A DNA stretch of 14,920 nt. Origin: an uncultured Planctomycetaceae bacterium (lineage in GTDB: Bacteria > Planctomycetota > Planctomycetia > Pirellulales > Lacipirellulaceae). Positions 1 to 7,028 of this stretch are shown here, piece after piece (the first letter of the stretch is position 1; every line of letters begins with the position of its first letter). A program made the position numbers and the translations under genes. Where the stretch lies: the NCBI GenBank assembly GCA_937860165.1, contig CALMBE010000147.1, positions 1-14,920 of the forward strand. Direction: 5' to 3'. Below the pieces are notes generated by a model, which saw only the letters and a list, made by a program, of their open reading frames with translations, did no database searches and was not told the DNA's origin.

Positions 1-1
1 T

Positions 2-45
2 CGAGGTACTCCGAGAAATCTGGCCAGATCCCTCGGAGTACCTCG
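2..45. repeat. Perfect 14-bp stem inverted repeat
   Basis: CGAGGTACTCCGAG at 2-15 pairs perfectly with CTCGGAGTACCTCG at 32-45 across a 16-nt loop. No U-tract follows, so it is not a typical intrinsic terminator. The gene to the left lies outside the window, and this could be its 3' end structure. Confidence 0.8.
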
Positions 46-90
46 GGATGACATTTGGTTACGCACCTGCATTGCAACAATTGTTGACCA

Positions 91-217
91 TTGCGCGGCT
101 AATGAACCCGTTTGCAATTCGGCTATCAGCCATCGGCTGTCGGCCTGAAAAAACCGCTTCTGGCCGATAGCTGACAGCTGACAGCCAATGGCATGACTAG
201 GTTCATTGACGGCGCAA
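91..217. repeat. Nested imperfect inverted repeat, MITE-like
   Basis: The outer arms 91-108 and 200-217 pair at 15 of 18 positions (GGTTCATT is shared exactly). The inner arms 121-145 and 162-186 pair at 20 of 25. The inner arms are built from diverged heptamers such as CTATCAG, CTGTCGG and CTGACAG. Weak pairing continues outward to about 81 and 227. The nested structure without an ORF suggests a non-autonomous dispersed repeat. Whether it moves is not shown by the sequence. Confidence 0.7.
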
Positions 218-392
218 GGATCAATAGAATCACGATTGAGTGCTATTTCTAGCGAATAGGACTGCCCCCAATCGACACGATCCCTACCACTGTCCCGGCC
301 TTGGGCATCGGAGGCCTGTTTATGAACTAGGATTGAGTTGGCGGTTCTTACTACGCAGTCCACCAACCTTGAGTCCAGGGGCTCTGATTGCC

Positions 393-890
393 ATGACCAC
401 TAAGGCCAATCGCAAAACTTTTTTTGTTGATCGAACCGTACAAGGAATGCTCCTGGTCAAGGCCACTGGATATTGGCTCCTGAGCCTGTTCGTAGTGGGT
501 GCCATGACCTTCTTGGGATGGGTTTTTGTCACACCGGGTCTGGATGCCCTAGTTGAAATTCGCGCACATTTGCCCTCGTTAATTGCCATGCTCGTGATGG
601 CCCTGCTCTCCACGCTCATCGTGTTACCGGTGATTCTGATCGACCTCGTGCGACAAACCAATCGCTTCGCGGGGCCGATCCATCGCCTGCAGCGCGTGAT
701 GCAAGAGGCCGTCGCCGGAACACCGGTTGAGCCCATCCATTTCCGCGACCATGACTACTGGCAAGAGTTGGCCACGACTTTCAATCAACTTATCGAACAA
801 CGGGAAACACCTTCCCGACCGGACGGGGAATCCGAGATTCTGGAATTTGAAACGATTGATTCCGGGCGATTTGTGCCAACTGGTGTTTGA
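393..890 (+). CDS. Small membrane protein with HAMP-like domain, no output domain
   Basis: This is a 165-residue protein. A basic N-terminus is followed by two hydrophobic segments at about residues 27-47 and 62-85, then a HAMP-like linker at about 86-136. That linker has the usual spacing of a proline near its start (GPIHRL, 95-100), a glycine mid-domain, and a late acidic/aromatic FRDHDYWQELATTFNQL stretch. HAMP domains normally pass a signal from membrane segments to a kinase, cyclase or methyl-accepting domain. Here the protein stops about 30 residues later with an acidic tail, so no output domain is present. The start at 393 was chosen because the frame upstream of it is featureless; no strong Shine-Dalgarno is visible. 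It lies 217 bp before the Tad-like genes on the same strand, which suggests but does not prove a shared role in envelope or pilus assembly. Confidence 0.7.
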   Translation: MTTKANRKTFFVDRTVQGMLLVKATGYWLLSLFVVGAMTFLGWVFVTPGLDALVEIRAHLPSLIAMLVMALLSTLIVLPVILIDLVRQTNRFAGPIHRLQRVMQEAVAGTPVEPIHFRDHDYWQELATTFNQLIEQRETPSRPDGESEILEFETIDSGRFVPTGV

Positions 891-940
891 TTTGGTTTTT
901 TCGTTTGACCACCCAGGAATTGTGAACTACGTTTCCTAAT

Positions 941-959
941 GGGCAATGAGAAATTGCCC
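941..959. other. Short hairpin between HAMP and secreted-protein genes
   Basis: GGGCAAT (941-947) and ATTGCCC (953-959) form a perfect 7-bp stem with a 5-nt loop, 50 bp after the HAMP gene stop. There is no downstream T-run. It could weakly terminate or pause transcription, which would separate the HAMP gene from the next three genes. Confidence 0.4.
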
Positions 960-1092
960 GAAACTGCTTTTCGACCTCCTCAGGATTGCTCACGACAACA
1001 CTTTCTGTCGGACACCTGATGCTATAAGACGCTTTTCCACAATCGCACTGGCGATCCCACCCACGGCTGGCGACTTGTCCCACCTCTCGCCA

Positions 1093-1100
1093 GAGGAGGA
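1093..1100 (+). promoter_or_regulatory. Shine-Dalgarno that fixes the secreted-protein start
   Basis: GAGGAGGA lies 7 nt before the ATG at 1108. It supports that start over the in-frame ATG at 946, which would add 54 residues ahead of the signal peptide. Confidence 0.8.
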
Positions 1101-1107
1101 AGTAACT

Positions 1108-1761
1108 ATGAATGCTTTTTGGCTGCGCGCTGCGCAAAATTTCCTGACAGTTCTCTCATGCACACTCGCGATTTCCGTCGGCACATTGACCCGTGCTGCT
1201 GACGATTCGGATGTAATCCAAATCGAAGAATACTGGGAACTCGAAGTCGGGGGACCCGACGCCAATCGAAGCGCCCCCCAAGTGACGATGATCATGTCTC
1301 CCACGGAATCCCTCGACGGAGATTTCTTTGCCTTCACGGTGAATCACTGGAGCTATCCCGACTATGCCCCGGGGGGGTATCAACTGCAACAATGGCAGGG
1401 CGACGATTGCGTCGAATCGCGTCACGGCTGGAGAACTTCTCCCATCGCTGTCGATGGCGAAGTGATCACCTGGGTTCAGCGGCTTTCGCTCGACGAGGGT
1501 CAAGTCCGCTTTCAGGTCTTGAGCGGACACTCCGAGTCCTGGGGTAACTTCGGAGGGGAAGGCTTTTCTCTTTCGCAACCTTCGGATCTCGGCCGGCTCA
1601 ATAACTACCGACCGGCGACTTCTCTCAATCAGTCGGGCATCGGCTATGCGGGCAATCGCGTCTCTTCGCTCACCTTGACCCGCCTCAAGTGGATCACGGC
1701 CGATGGTGAAGTACATGAGATGGTTGCCCCCATCGACATCGACTCGGATCTCGACCCTTAA
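1108..1761 (+). CDS. Secreted protein of unknown function in the Tad-like cluster
   Basis: I do not recognise a named family. The 217-residue product begins with a classic signal peptide: a short basic start (residues 1-7), a hydrophobic core (about 11-27) and a likely cleavage near TRA-A (about residue 33). The mature part is acidic, rich in Trp, Gly and Ser, and looks beta-rich. It has no cysteine pattern, transmembrane segment or catalytic motif that I can name, and it ends in an acidic DIDIDSDLDP tail. It is the first of three closely spaced genes: 32 bp to the TadG-like gene, then 38 bp to the TadE-like gene. That spacing points to a periplasmic or surface role linked to those two. The start is set by a strong ribosome binding site. 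Confidence 0.75.
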   Translation: MNAFWLRAAQNFLTVLSCTLAISVGTLTRAADDSDVIQIEEYWELEVGGPDANRSAPQVTMIMSPTESLDGDFFAFTVNHWSYPDYAPGGYQLQQWQGDDCVESRHGWRTSPIAVDGEVITWVQRLSLDEGQVRFQVLSGHSESWGNFGGEGFSLSQPSDLGRLNNYRPATSLNQSGIGYAGNRVSSLTLTRLKWITADGEVHEMVAPIDIDSDLDP

Positions 1762-1793
1762 ATCAAACAACCTCCAGCAAGGAAATTTCTACC

Positions 1794-2969
1794 ATGCGAT
1801 CTCCTATCTCATTACGAACTCGAAGCAACAGATTTCTTCGCCACGGGTCGATCACCATTCTCGCCGCGATCTTGTCGATCGTCATGCTCGGAATGGTGGC
1901 CTTTTCCGTGGACGTGGGCTACACCCTCTCGGTCAAGGAAGAACTGCAACGAACTGCCGATGCGGCTGCCATGGCCGCAGCCTGGGACTATGCCAAGCAC
2001 CTCGCCGACGGAGAGGACTTTACCCTCAGCGAACAGTCGGCGCGGCAAACGGCCCAACTCTATGCCACGAGCAATGCTGTCGCCAACACAGGTCCGTCCG
2101 TTGATCAAAACCAATCCAATTCGCCCGGCGGAGACCTGGTCTTCGGCAATATCAGCGACTTCTACAATCCGCAATTAACCACGGATACCGCTTCGGCGTC
2201 GAACCCTTACAACGCAGTTCGTGTGTTGATGAGGCGAGACGATAGCCTGAACGGGCAATCCCCCATGTTCTTTGGCAAAGTGTTTGGACTCGACGGGACC
2301 AATCTCCAAGCCCAAGCAACCGCGGCCTTGGTCCGCGACGTGAAGGGATTTTCGACCCCTAACGATGGCCAAACTATCGACCTCTTGCCATTCGCGCTGG
2401 ACTTGGTCACTTGGAACAGTTGGATGGCCGGCAGCGCCAGCGACGACTGGACCTGGAATCAGGAAACCAAGGCAGTTCAATGCGGGGCCGATGGCTGGCT
2501 CGAAGTGAATCTCTATCCCCAAGGAACCGGATCCCCCGGCAATCGGGGAACCGTCGACATCGGCAGCAGCAGCAACAGCACCGCCGACATTGTCCGCCAA
2601 ATCTTGTGCGGCGTAAACGCCGCGGACCTGGCGTATCACGGCGGCACTTTGGTGTTCGACCAGTGCGGCAAACTCTACTTGAACGGCGACACTGGCATCA
2701 GCGCCGGGGTCAAGGATGACTTGGAGGCCATCAAAGGCCAACCGCGGATTATCCCGATTTTCAGCGCGGTGAATGGCCCCGGCAACAATGCGATCTACAC
2801 AATCGTCAAATGGATGGGGATTCGCATCATGGATGTCAAACTCACCGGTCCGATGTCCAAGAAGCATGTCACGATCCAGGCTGCTCCCGTTGTCGGACCT
2901 GGGATCATTCCGTCGACCACCACCGGGACGAGTTCCTACGTTTATTCACCCGTCGTGCTTGTTCAATAG
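1794..2969 (+). CDS. TadG-like pilus assembly / secretion-associated protein
   Basis: This 391-residue protein carries an N-terminal Tad/TadG-type domain. A basic leader (residues 1-17) is followed by GSITILAAILSIVMLGMVAF, one hydrophobic segment (about 19-42), and then the VDVGYTLSVKEELQRTADAAAMAAA stretch typical of the Flp pilus TadE/G-like superfamily. The remaining 340 or so residues are predicted to be exported. They include a Gly/Ser/Asn-rich region around 240-265 (runs of Ser and Asn) and a Ser/Thr-rich C-terminus. In the Tad system, TadG-type proteins are minor, envelope-anchored components of the pilus machine. No Tad ATPase, prepilin peptidase or secretin is in this window, so the partner machine must lie elsewhere. 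An AAGGAA element 5' of the ATG supports the start. Confidence 0.85.
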   Translation: MRSPISLRTRSNRFLRHGSITILAAILSIVMLGMVAFSVDVGYTLSVKEELQRTADAAAMAAAWDYAKHLADGEDFTLSEQSARQTAQLYATSNAVANTGPSVDQNQSNSPGGDLVFGNISDFYNPQLTTDTASASNPYNAVRVLMRRDDSLNGQSPMFFGKVFGLDGTNLQAQATAALVRDVKGFSTPNDGQTIDLLPFALDLVTWNSWMAGSASDDWTWNQETKAVQCGADGWLEVNLYPQGTGSPGNRGTVDIGSSSNSTADIVRQILCGVNAADLAYHGGTLVFDQCGKLYLNGDTGISAGVKDDLEAIKGQPRIIPIFSAVNGPGNNAIYTIVKWMGIRIMDVKLTGPMSKKHVTIQAAPVVGPGIIPSTTTGTSSYVYSPVVLVQ

Positions 2970-3007
2970 CATTTGCAGGACTTCTTTCTCCCGAGAGAGA
3001 ATCTACT

Positions 3008-3466
3008 ATGAAGATCACTTCCAAAACGATTCGCAACCGAACAAGCCGTTCGCGGGGCAGGTGGTGCCGAGGCGCACCTCTTCGGCTCGGGGTGGCCACT
3101 GTCGAGTTCGCCATTGTGGCCCCCTTGTTTTTCATGCTCGTGCTGGGCTGTATTGAACTTGGCCGAGCGCTGATGGTACAGCAGATTCTCACCAATGCCT
3201 CGCGCGTGGGGGCACGTAGTGCCATTACCCTCGCGGGTTCGGAATCGCAGGCCGTCGACGCCGCGAGCGACTTTGCCACCGGGGCTTCGGTCGACGGGAT
3301 CACGGTGAATGTGTCACCTGATCCCGCGACCGCCACGGCTGGTGACATGATCACGGTGAGCGTGAGCGTCCCCTATGCGAACGTTACTTGGGTTCCTTCA
3401 CCGTGGTTCTTGGGAGAGGTCAATCTCACGGCGAATTCGGTGATGCGCAAAGAAGGGTTTGAATAG
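3008..3466 (+). CDS. TadE-like pseudopilin
   Basis: The 152-residue product shows the TadE signature. A very basic leader rich in Arg, Ser and Lys (residues 1-27) is followed by GVATVEFAIVAPLFFMLVLG, with Glu33 at the pseudopilin position, then IELGRALMVQQILTNASRVGARSA. This is one N-terminal helix (about 30-52) followed by an amphipathic extension. The C-terminal 80 residues are beta-like. TadE proteins are pseudopilins processed by a prepilin peptidase and assembled with TadG-type proteins at the cell envelope. The gene follows the TadG-like gene by 38 bp. Its start was placed at 3008, not further upstream, because the leader begins there and a purine-rich GAGAGAGAA precedes it. It converges on the glycosyltransferase gene with only 13 bp between the stops. 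Confidence 0.87.
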   Translation: MKITSKTIRNRTSRSRGRWCRGAPLRLGVATVEFAIVAPLFFMLVLGCIELGRALMVQQILTNASRVGARSAITLAGSESQAVDAASDFATGASVDGITVNVSPDPATATAGDMITVSVSVPYANVTWVPSPWFLGEVNLTANSVMRKEGFE

Positions 3467-3479
3467 CGCTGCCGTGGGT

Positions 3480-4328
3480 TCAAGAGGTAGGCTTCGCGGT
3501 CAAACTTTCGGGCAGTTCGTATTTCTTGAGCCCCGAGAGTTGCAGCGCGATCCGCATCAGAAACAGCGGGTTGTTCGTGAGATACCGCCGCCAGAGCCGG
3601 CGCGGTTCTTTGACCATGCGAAAAAACCACTCGAGCCCGGACCGCTGCATCCAATAAGGCGCTTGCGGAACCAGGCCCGCATGGAAATCGAACGCAGCCC
3701 CCACGCCAAACATCACCAAGGGGGCTGGTAATTTCAGCGAACCTTCTGCCGAGGCCCCGTACCGAGCCAGGAAGTCGGCCATGAAGCGTTCCTGCTTCGG
3801 CGTGCTTAGACCCACCCACAGACAATCGGGCTGGAGCTCGCACATCCGCTCCACCAGGGAGTGCTCTTCGTCGGTGGTGAGCGGACGAAACGGCGGAGTG
3901 TAAGTCCCCACGATTTCAGCAGCCGGAAATTTTTCCACGAGTTTTTCCCGGAGCATTTCCGCGACCCCGTCTCGACCTCCATAAAAAAAATGTCGCAAGG
4001 GAGGGCGACCTTCGGCGGAATCCACACCATCCGCAAATACCCGCAACATCAGATCCGGACCGTAAACGCGGTCCATCTGGGCAGGTCCCAACCCTTGGAG
4101 CCGACCCAACCAAGTAAGCGGCATCCCATCGGGAGTCGACAGGAACGATTCATTGTGAATCCGCCGCAACTCATGGTCGCTCTGGCATTCCGAGACACCA
4201 TGCACGCCTGTCACGGTGACGTAGCCCTGCCGACCCTCGGCCAGCGCCTGCCGCACCGCAGCTACTGCCGCATCCAGCGTGATTGCACTGATGCCCACTC
4301 CCAAGACATTGATTCGACGCTGCTGCAT
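3480..4328 (-). CDS. WecG/TagA/CpsF family glycosyltransferase (GT26)
   Basis: This 282-residue protein matches the family along its length. It has an N-terminal INVLGVGISAITLDAAV segment, then the TPDGMPL motif with Asp67 at the position of the proposed catalytic aspartate of TagA. Further motifs are YGPDLM, FFYGG (about residues 115-119), PPFRPL, LWVGLSTPKQE and VMFGVGAAFDFHAG. The C-terminal basic appendage EWFFRMVKEPRRLWRRYL is used in this family for membrane association. Members transfer N-acetylmannosamine(uronic acid) or a similar sugar from a UDP donor to a lipid-linked acceptor at the cytoplasmic membrane, for teichoic acid, enterobacterial common antigen or exopolysaccharide. The exact sugar cannot be read from the sequence. 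It is divergent from waaA across a 225-bp gap, so both neighbours concern surface glycans. Confidence 0.94.
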   Translation of the reverse strand: MQQRRINVLGVGISAITLDAAVAAVRQALAEGRQGYVTVTGVHGVSECQSDHELRRIHNESFLSTPDGMPLTWLGRLQGLGPAQMDRVYGPDLMLRVFADGVDSAEGRPPLRHFFYGGRDGVAEMLREKLVEKFPAAEIVGTYTPPFRPLTTDEEHSLVERMCELQPDCLWVGLSTPKQERFMADFLARYGASAEGSLKLPAPLVMFGVGAAFDFHAGLVPQAPYWMQRSGLEWFFRMVKEPRRLWRRYLTNNPLFLMRIALQLSGLKKYELPESLTAKPTS

Positions 4329-4428
4329 GATCGGTGGTAGCCTATCTCAAGTTTCGTGATGTCGCCCGTTGAAATTCGTCCCTCCATTGTAACTAGAACT
4401 CTGCCAAAGCCAAGAATTCGGGGCAATG

Positions 4429-4488
4429 CCAGAGTGGCACGACTCTCCGAGTCGTGAAATCACGAGTCGGAGACTCGTGTTACTCTGG
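4429..4488. repeat. Twin-hairpin inverted repeat (CACGA type)
   Basis: Two mini-hairpins lie side by side. The first is CACGACT-CTCCG-AGTCGTG (4439-4457); the second is CACGAGT-CGGAG-ACTCGTG (4462-4480). Each has a perfect 7-bp stem and a 5-nt loop. The two halves are also near-complementary to each other (17 of 19), and the frame CCAGAGT...ACTCTGG extends the long pairing to 60 nt. It can therefore fold as one long hairpin or as two short ones. It lies in the divergent gap between the glycosyltransferase and waaA. Confidence 0.85.
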
Positions 4489-4553
4489 ATACGCCGCTTC
4501 ATGTCGGCTCTGACATTACAATAACCAGTTTCATTCCGTGGGAAAGGATTCCC

Positions 4554-5873
4554 GTGTCGCTTCTCCTGGCTTGGACATTCAATGCCCTTTATCTGTGCGC
4601 GATAACTCTCGCATCGCCGTGGATTCTGTGGTCGGCCCTGCGTCATGGAAAGTACCGCGAGGGTTTTAAGGAAAAGTTGCTTGGGCTAGTACCACAGCGG
4701 TCGGGGGACCGACCGTGCGTGTGGCTCCATGCGGTGAGTGTGGGAGAAGTCAATCTATTGGCGACCACGCTCCGTGAGTTCCGCATTGCCCGTCCCGATT
4801 GGCAATTGGTGATCTCCACCACCACGAAGGCCGGCTATGGTCTGGCCCGCAAAAAATACTCGGACCATCCCGTTTTCTACTGCCCGCTGGATTTTAGCTG
4901 GGCCGTCAAGCGGGCCCTGCGGCGAATTCGTCCGCAGTTGTTGATTCTCGCCGAGTTGGAATTGTGGCCCAACCTCCTCGGAGCCGCAAAAGAGCAGGGT
5001 GTTCCCGTGGCGATCATCAATGGCCGCCTGAGCGACAAGAGTTTTCGTGGTTATGTGAAAATCCGGCCCCTGGTGGCGCGCGTGCTGCGTGAAGTTGATT
5101 TGGTTGCCGCGCAAAATCGGGAAACTGCCGAGCGATTTCTGCAATTGGGTGCTCGAAGCGAAGCCGTGCATATCACGGGTTCGTTGAAATTTGATGGTGC
5201 CACGACCGACCGCGACAACCCACGCACCCGTGAACTTCGCCACTTGGCTAAAATATCCGACGACGATGTCGTGCTGCTATTCGGCAGCACCCAAGCGCCT
5301 GAGGAAGCGATTGGGCTGGAGTTGTTTCGCAAGCTCGCCGGGGAGTTTCCGCACCTGCGATTGGCAATCGTGCCGCGTCATCCGCAGCGGTTTGACGAAG
5401 TGGCCGAGTTGCTGGCTCGATCCGGACTTCCCTGGGCTCGCCGCTCGACTCTCGTCGATTCCGAAATCCGCACGCCGAATTCCGCAATTATTCTGGTGGA
5501 TACGATCGGAGAACTGGGGGCGTGGTGGGGAACTGCCACGATCGGCTTTGTCGGCGGCAGTTTCGGCAGCCGGGGGGGGCAAAACATGCTCGAACCTGCG
5601 GCATACGGCGTGGCAACTTGCTTTGGGCCGAACACCTGGAACTTCCGCGACATCGTGGCGCAGCTCTTGGCGGTCGAAGGGGCCGTGGTGGTGGCCGACA
5701 CCGAGCAACTGGAACAATTCGTGCGACGCGCGCTCACCGCTCCGGCCTGGGCCGTGGGATTGGCAGGGCGTGCTCGGTCTCTGGTACTCTCTCAACAAGG
5801 GGCCACGCGGCGAACTCTGGAACTGCTGTTGCCGCTGGTTGAATTGCAGATTCCCCAAGAAATTGCGGCCTAA
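4554..5873 (+). CDS. waaA: 3-deoxy-D-manno-octulosonic acid (Kdo) transferase
   Basis: WaaA/KdtA adds Kdo from CMP-Kdo to lipid IVA at the inner face of the cytoplasmic membrane, the first inner-core step of LPS. The 439 residues match the family length. An N-terminal membrane anchor (about 3-29) is followed by the RHGKYREGFKEKLLG segment and WLHAVSVGEV, with Glu65 at the catalytic base position. Next come the STTTKAGY motif, PLDF and ILAELELWPN (Glu134/Glu136), then INGRLSDKSF and TGSLKFD. The second GT-B half has FGSTQAPEE, VPRHPQRF and GGSFGSRGGQNMLEPAAYG, the CMP-Kdo binding loop. The start is a GTG at 4554, preceded 5 nt away by AAAGGA. It implies a Kdo-containing lipid A in this organism. 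A perfect palindrome follows 24 bp after the stop. Confidence 0.97.
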   Translation: MSLLLAWTFNALYLCAITLASPWILWSALRHGKYREGFKEKLLGLVPQRSGDRPCVWLHAVSVGEVNLLATTLREFRIARPDWQLVISTTTKAGYGLARKKYSDHPVFYCPLDFSWAVKRALRRIRPQLLILAELELWPNLLGAAKEQGVPVAIINGRLSDKSFRGYVKIRPLVARVLREVDLVAAQNRETAERFLQLGARSEAVHITGSLKFDGATTDRDNPRTRELRHLAKISDDDVVLLFGSTQAPEEAIGLELFRKLAGEFPHLRLAIVPRHPQRFDEVAELLARSGLPWARRSTLVDSEIRTPNSAIILVDTIGELGAWWGTATIGFVGGSFGSRGGQNMLEPAAYGVATCFGPNTWNFRDIVAQLLAVEGAVVVADTEQLEQFVRRALTAPAWAVGLAGRARSLVLSQQGATRRTLELLLPLVELQIPQEIAA

Positions 5874-5897
5874 GAACGCCCTGGGGTTGTTCTAACC

Positions 5898-5953
5898 TAG
5901 CCGGAGGCACACTTGCCTCCGGGAATTCCCGGAGGCAAGTGTGCCTCCGGCTA
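5898..5953. repeat. Perfect 56-bp palindrome, twin-hairpin repeat copy A
   Basis: TAG, then a 22-nt hairpin (stem CCGGAGGCA, loop CACT; 5901-5922), linker GAATTC, a second 22-nt hairpin (loop AGTG; 5929-5950), then CTA. The whole 56 bp equals its own reverse complement with no loop. It lies between the convergent waaA and rhomboid-like genes and may act as a two-way terminator. A CCCTGGGG box sits 22 nt ahead of the first stem, as in copies C and D. Confidence 0.95.
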
Positions 5954-6035
5954 AGCTGGTAATCGCCCTGCGAAAAAGTGGCGGAATGCGGAGTGTGCCT
6001 ACTACAAGCTGACGGACCTTGCAGTTCTCCGCGCT

Positions 6036-6890
6036 TCATTGAGGACGAGAGTCGACTAACTCCGGTTTCTCTGTTTCGTCGCTTGTTTGGTGTTCGTGGT
6101 TCTGAATGTGCTCGGGGCAATAGCAGCACTGCCCCGCACACTGCGAGCAATAGCGGAACGAAGTCTTGGGCGACGCATCGCTATCGAGCCCGCAAGCAAG
6201 GCACTTGTGGACCGGTTGAGAAGTTTTTCTCGCGCGGGCTTCGAAGGACCGCCGGCGATGTCCCTGCCGCAATTCTTGCAGATGTTCGCGCCCGAAGAAT
6301 ACCAAGTAGTTGAACACCGACGCGATAATCAGGAACCGGTCCATCCACTCACCGATAACAAATCCATAAGCCAAACCAGCCCACATCAACAGTGCAAGCC
6401 ACTTAATCTGGACCGGCAGCACAAAAAAGAGATTGATGATGAAGTGGGGAAACAGTCTCGCGAAGGCTAGGAAGACGGTGGCGTACAAGAATCCATTGTT
6501 GGCGATGGCCAGGGCCCCGCAAGACCAAGCGACGAATGCCGCGATGATGTTTGCCAGCACGCCGATGATGAGAAAGAGATTGAATCGGACGGTGCCCCAA
6601 TGGTTTTCCAGGGTGGTACCAAAAAAGTAAAAAATCATCCAGCCAAAGAAGGCCCAAATCAAAGCAGTATCGGGGGGCACGAAGGGAAAGGTAATCAGTC
6701 GCCAGACTTCACCTTCCAGAACCTGAGCGGGTTCCAAATAAATCCTGGCAGAAGCATCGCCGCCAATGTGACCCGCGTTGCGTGCCATTTGCACTAGGTA
6801 TAAGAGTACCTGTCCACCGATGATGATGGCCGTCAGATTGGGAATCGCCCAGGGACGGATCCAGGACTCGAGTCGTTTCATAAGGGGCAT
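6036..6890 (-). CDS. Rhomboid-fold membrane protein with cysteine-rich tail, catalytic motif absent
   Basis: This is a 284-residue protein. Several hydrophobic segments (about 18-35, 75-92, 103-122, 132-146, 150-175, 183-200) and rhomboid-like landmarks are visible: WRLITFPF at 63-70, then GTTLENHWGTVRFNLFLIIGVL at 91-112. In active rhomboid proteases a GxSG loop follows, with a later His. Here the corresponding stretch reads NNGFLYATVFLAFARLFPHF, with no GxSG, so it is probably a non-proteolytic rhomboid relative. The soluble tail after residue 205 is basic. It then carries two CxxC pairs (C230/C233 and C248/C251) plus C255, C256, C258 and His261/265/267, as in a zinc ribbon. The start at 6890 was chosen because the longer frame overlaps the divergent ABC gene. 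A four-residue shorter start at 6881 is possible. Confidence 0.65.
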   Translation of the reverse strand: MPLMKRLESWIRPWAIPNLTAIIIGGQVLLYLVQMARNAGHIGGDASARIYLEPAQVLEGEVWRLITFPFVPPDTALIWAFFGWMIFYFFGTTLENHWGTVRFNLFLIIGVLANIIAAFVAWSCGALAIANNGFLYATVFLAFARLFPHFIINLFFVLPVQIKWLALLMWAGLAYGFVIGEWMDRFLIIASVFNYLVFFGREHLQELRQGHRRRSFEARARKTSQPVHKCLACGLDSDASPKTSFRYCSQCAGQCCYCPEHIQNHEHQTSDETEKPELVDSRPQ

Positions 6891-7012
6891 AGCGATATCT
6901 GCAATGAAAGTTCCAAATAGAATTCCCCCATTGTGGCGTCGGGAGGGGTTTTCTGAGTAGGGCAAACCGGTTGCCAATCTGCGGGGCTCTGTCCGTTGGT
7001 GAGCGATCCCCC

Positions 7013-7018
7013 TATAAT
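7013..7018 (+). promoter_or_regulatory. Consensus -10 box for the ABC exporter operon
   Basis: A perfect TATAAT ends 10 nt before the ATPase ATG at 7029. A start of transcription about 7 nt after it would give a leader of only a few nucleotides. No good -35 sits at the usual 17-nt spacing; TTGCCA at 6971 is too far away. It is in the 138-bp gap between divergent genes. Confidence 0.45.
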
Positions 7019-7028
7019 CGCAGGACCC

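Larger units (their letters stand above)
1..392. other. Intergenic region rich in inverted repeats
   Basis: No convincing gene lies here. Open frames on either strand have no recognisable protein content, and the frame that runs into the HAMP gene from position 240 has no membrane or domain signal before residue 52. The stretch holds a perfect 14-bp hairpin near the window edge (2-45) and a nested imperfect inverted repeat (91-217). From 218 to 392 I see no clear promoter or RNA structure. Confidence 0.6.

Noticed and set aside
1023..1028. TATAAG as a -10 box for the secreted-protein/Tad-like operon
   Set aside because: No matching -35 at the proper spacing, and such hexamers are expected by chance in AT-richer gaps.
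1156..1770. Minus-strand frame of 204 codons opposite the secreted-protein gene
   Set aside because: The plus strand has a signal peptide and a strong ribosome binding site at 1108; the minus frame has neither and shows shadow-type composition.
2175..2867. Minus-strand frame of 230 codons inside the TadG-like gene
   Set aside because: It is fully antisense to a gene with a clear family signature and has no recognisable content of its own.
5191..5895. Long plus-strand open frame (234 codons) overlapping waaA
   Set aside because: It lies inside the conserved waaA reading frame, is rich in Trp/Arg/Cys as expected for a shifted frame, and has no recognisable domain.
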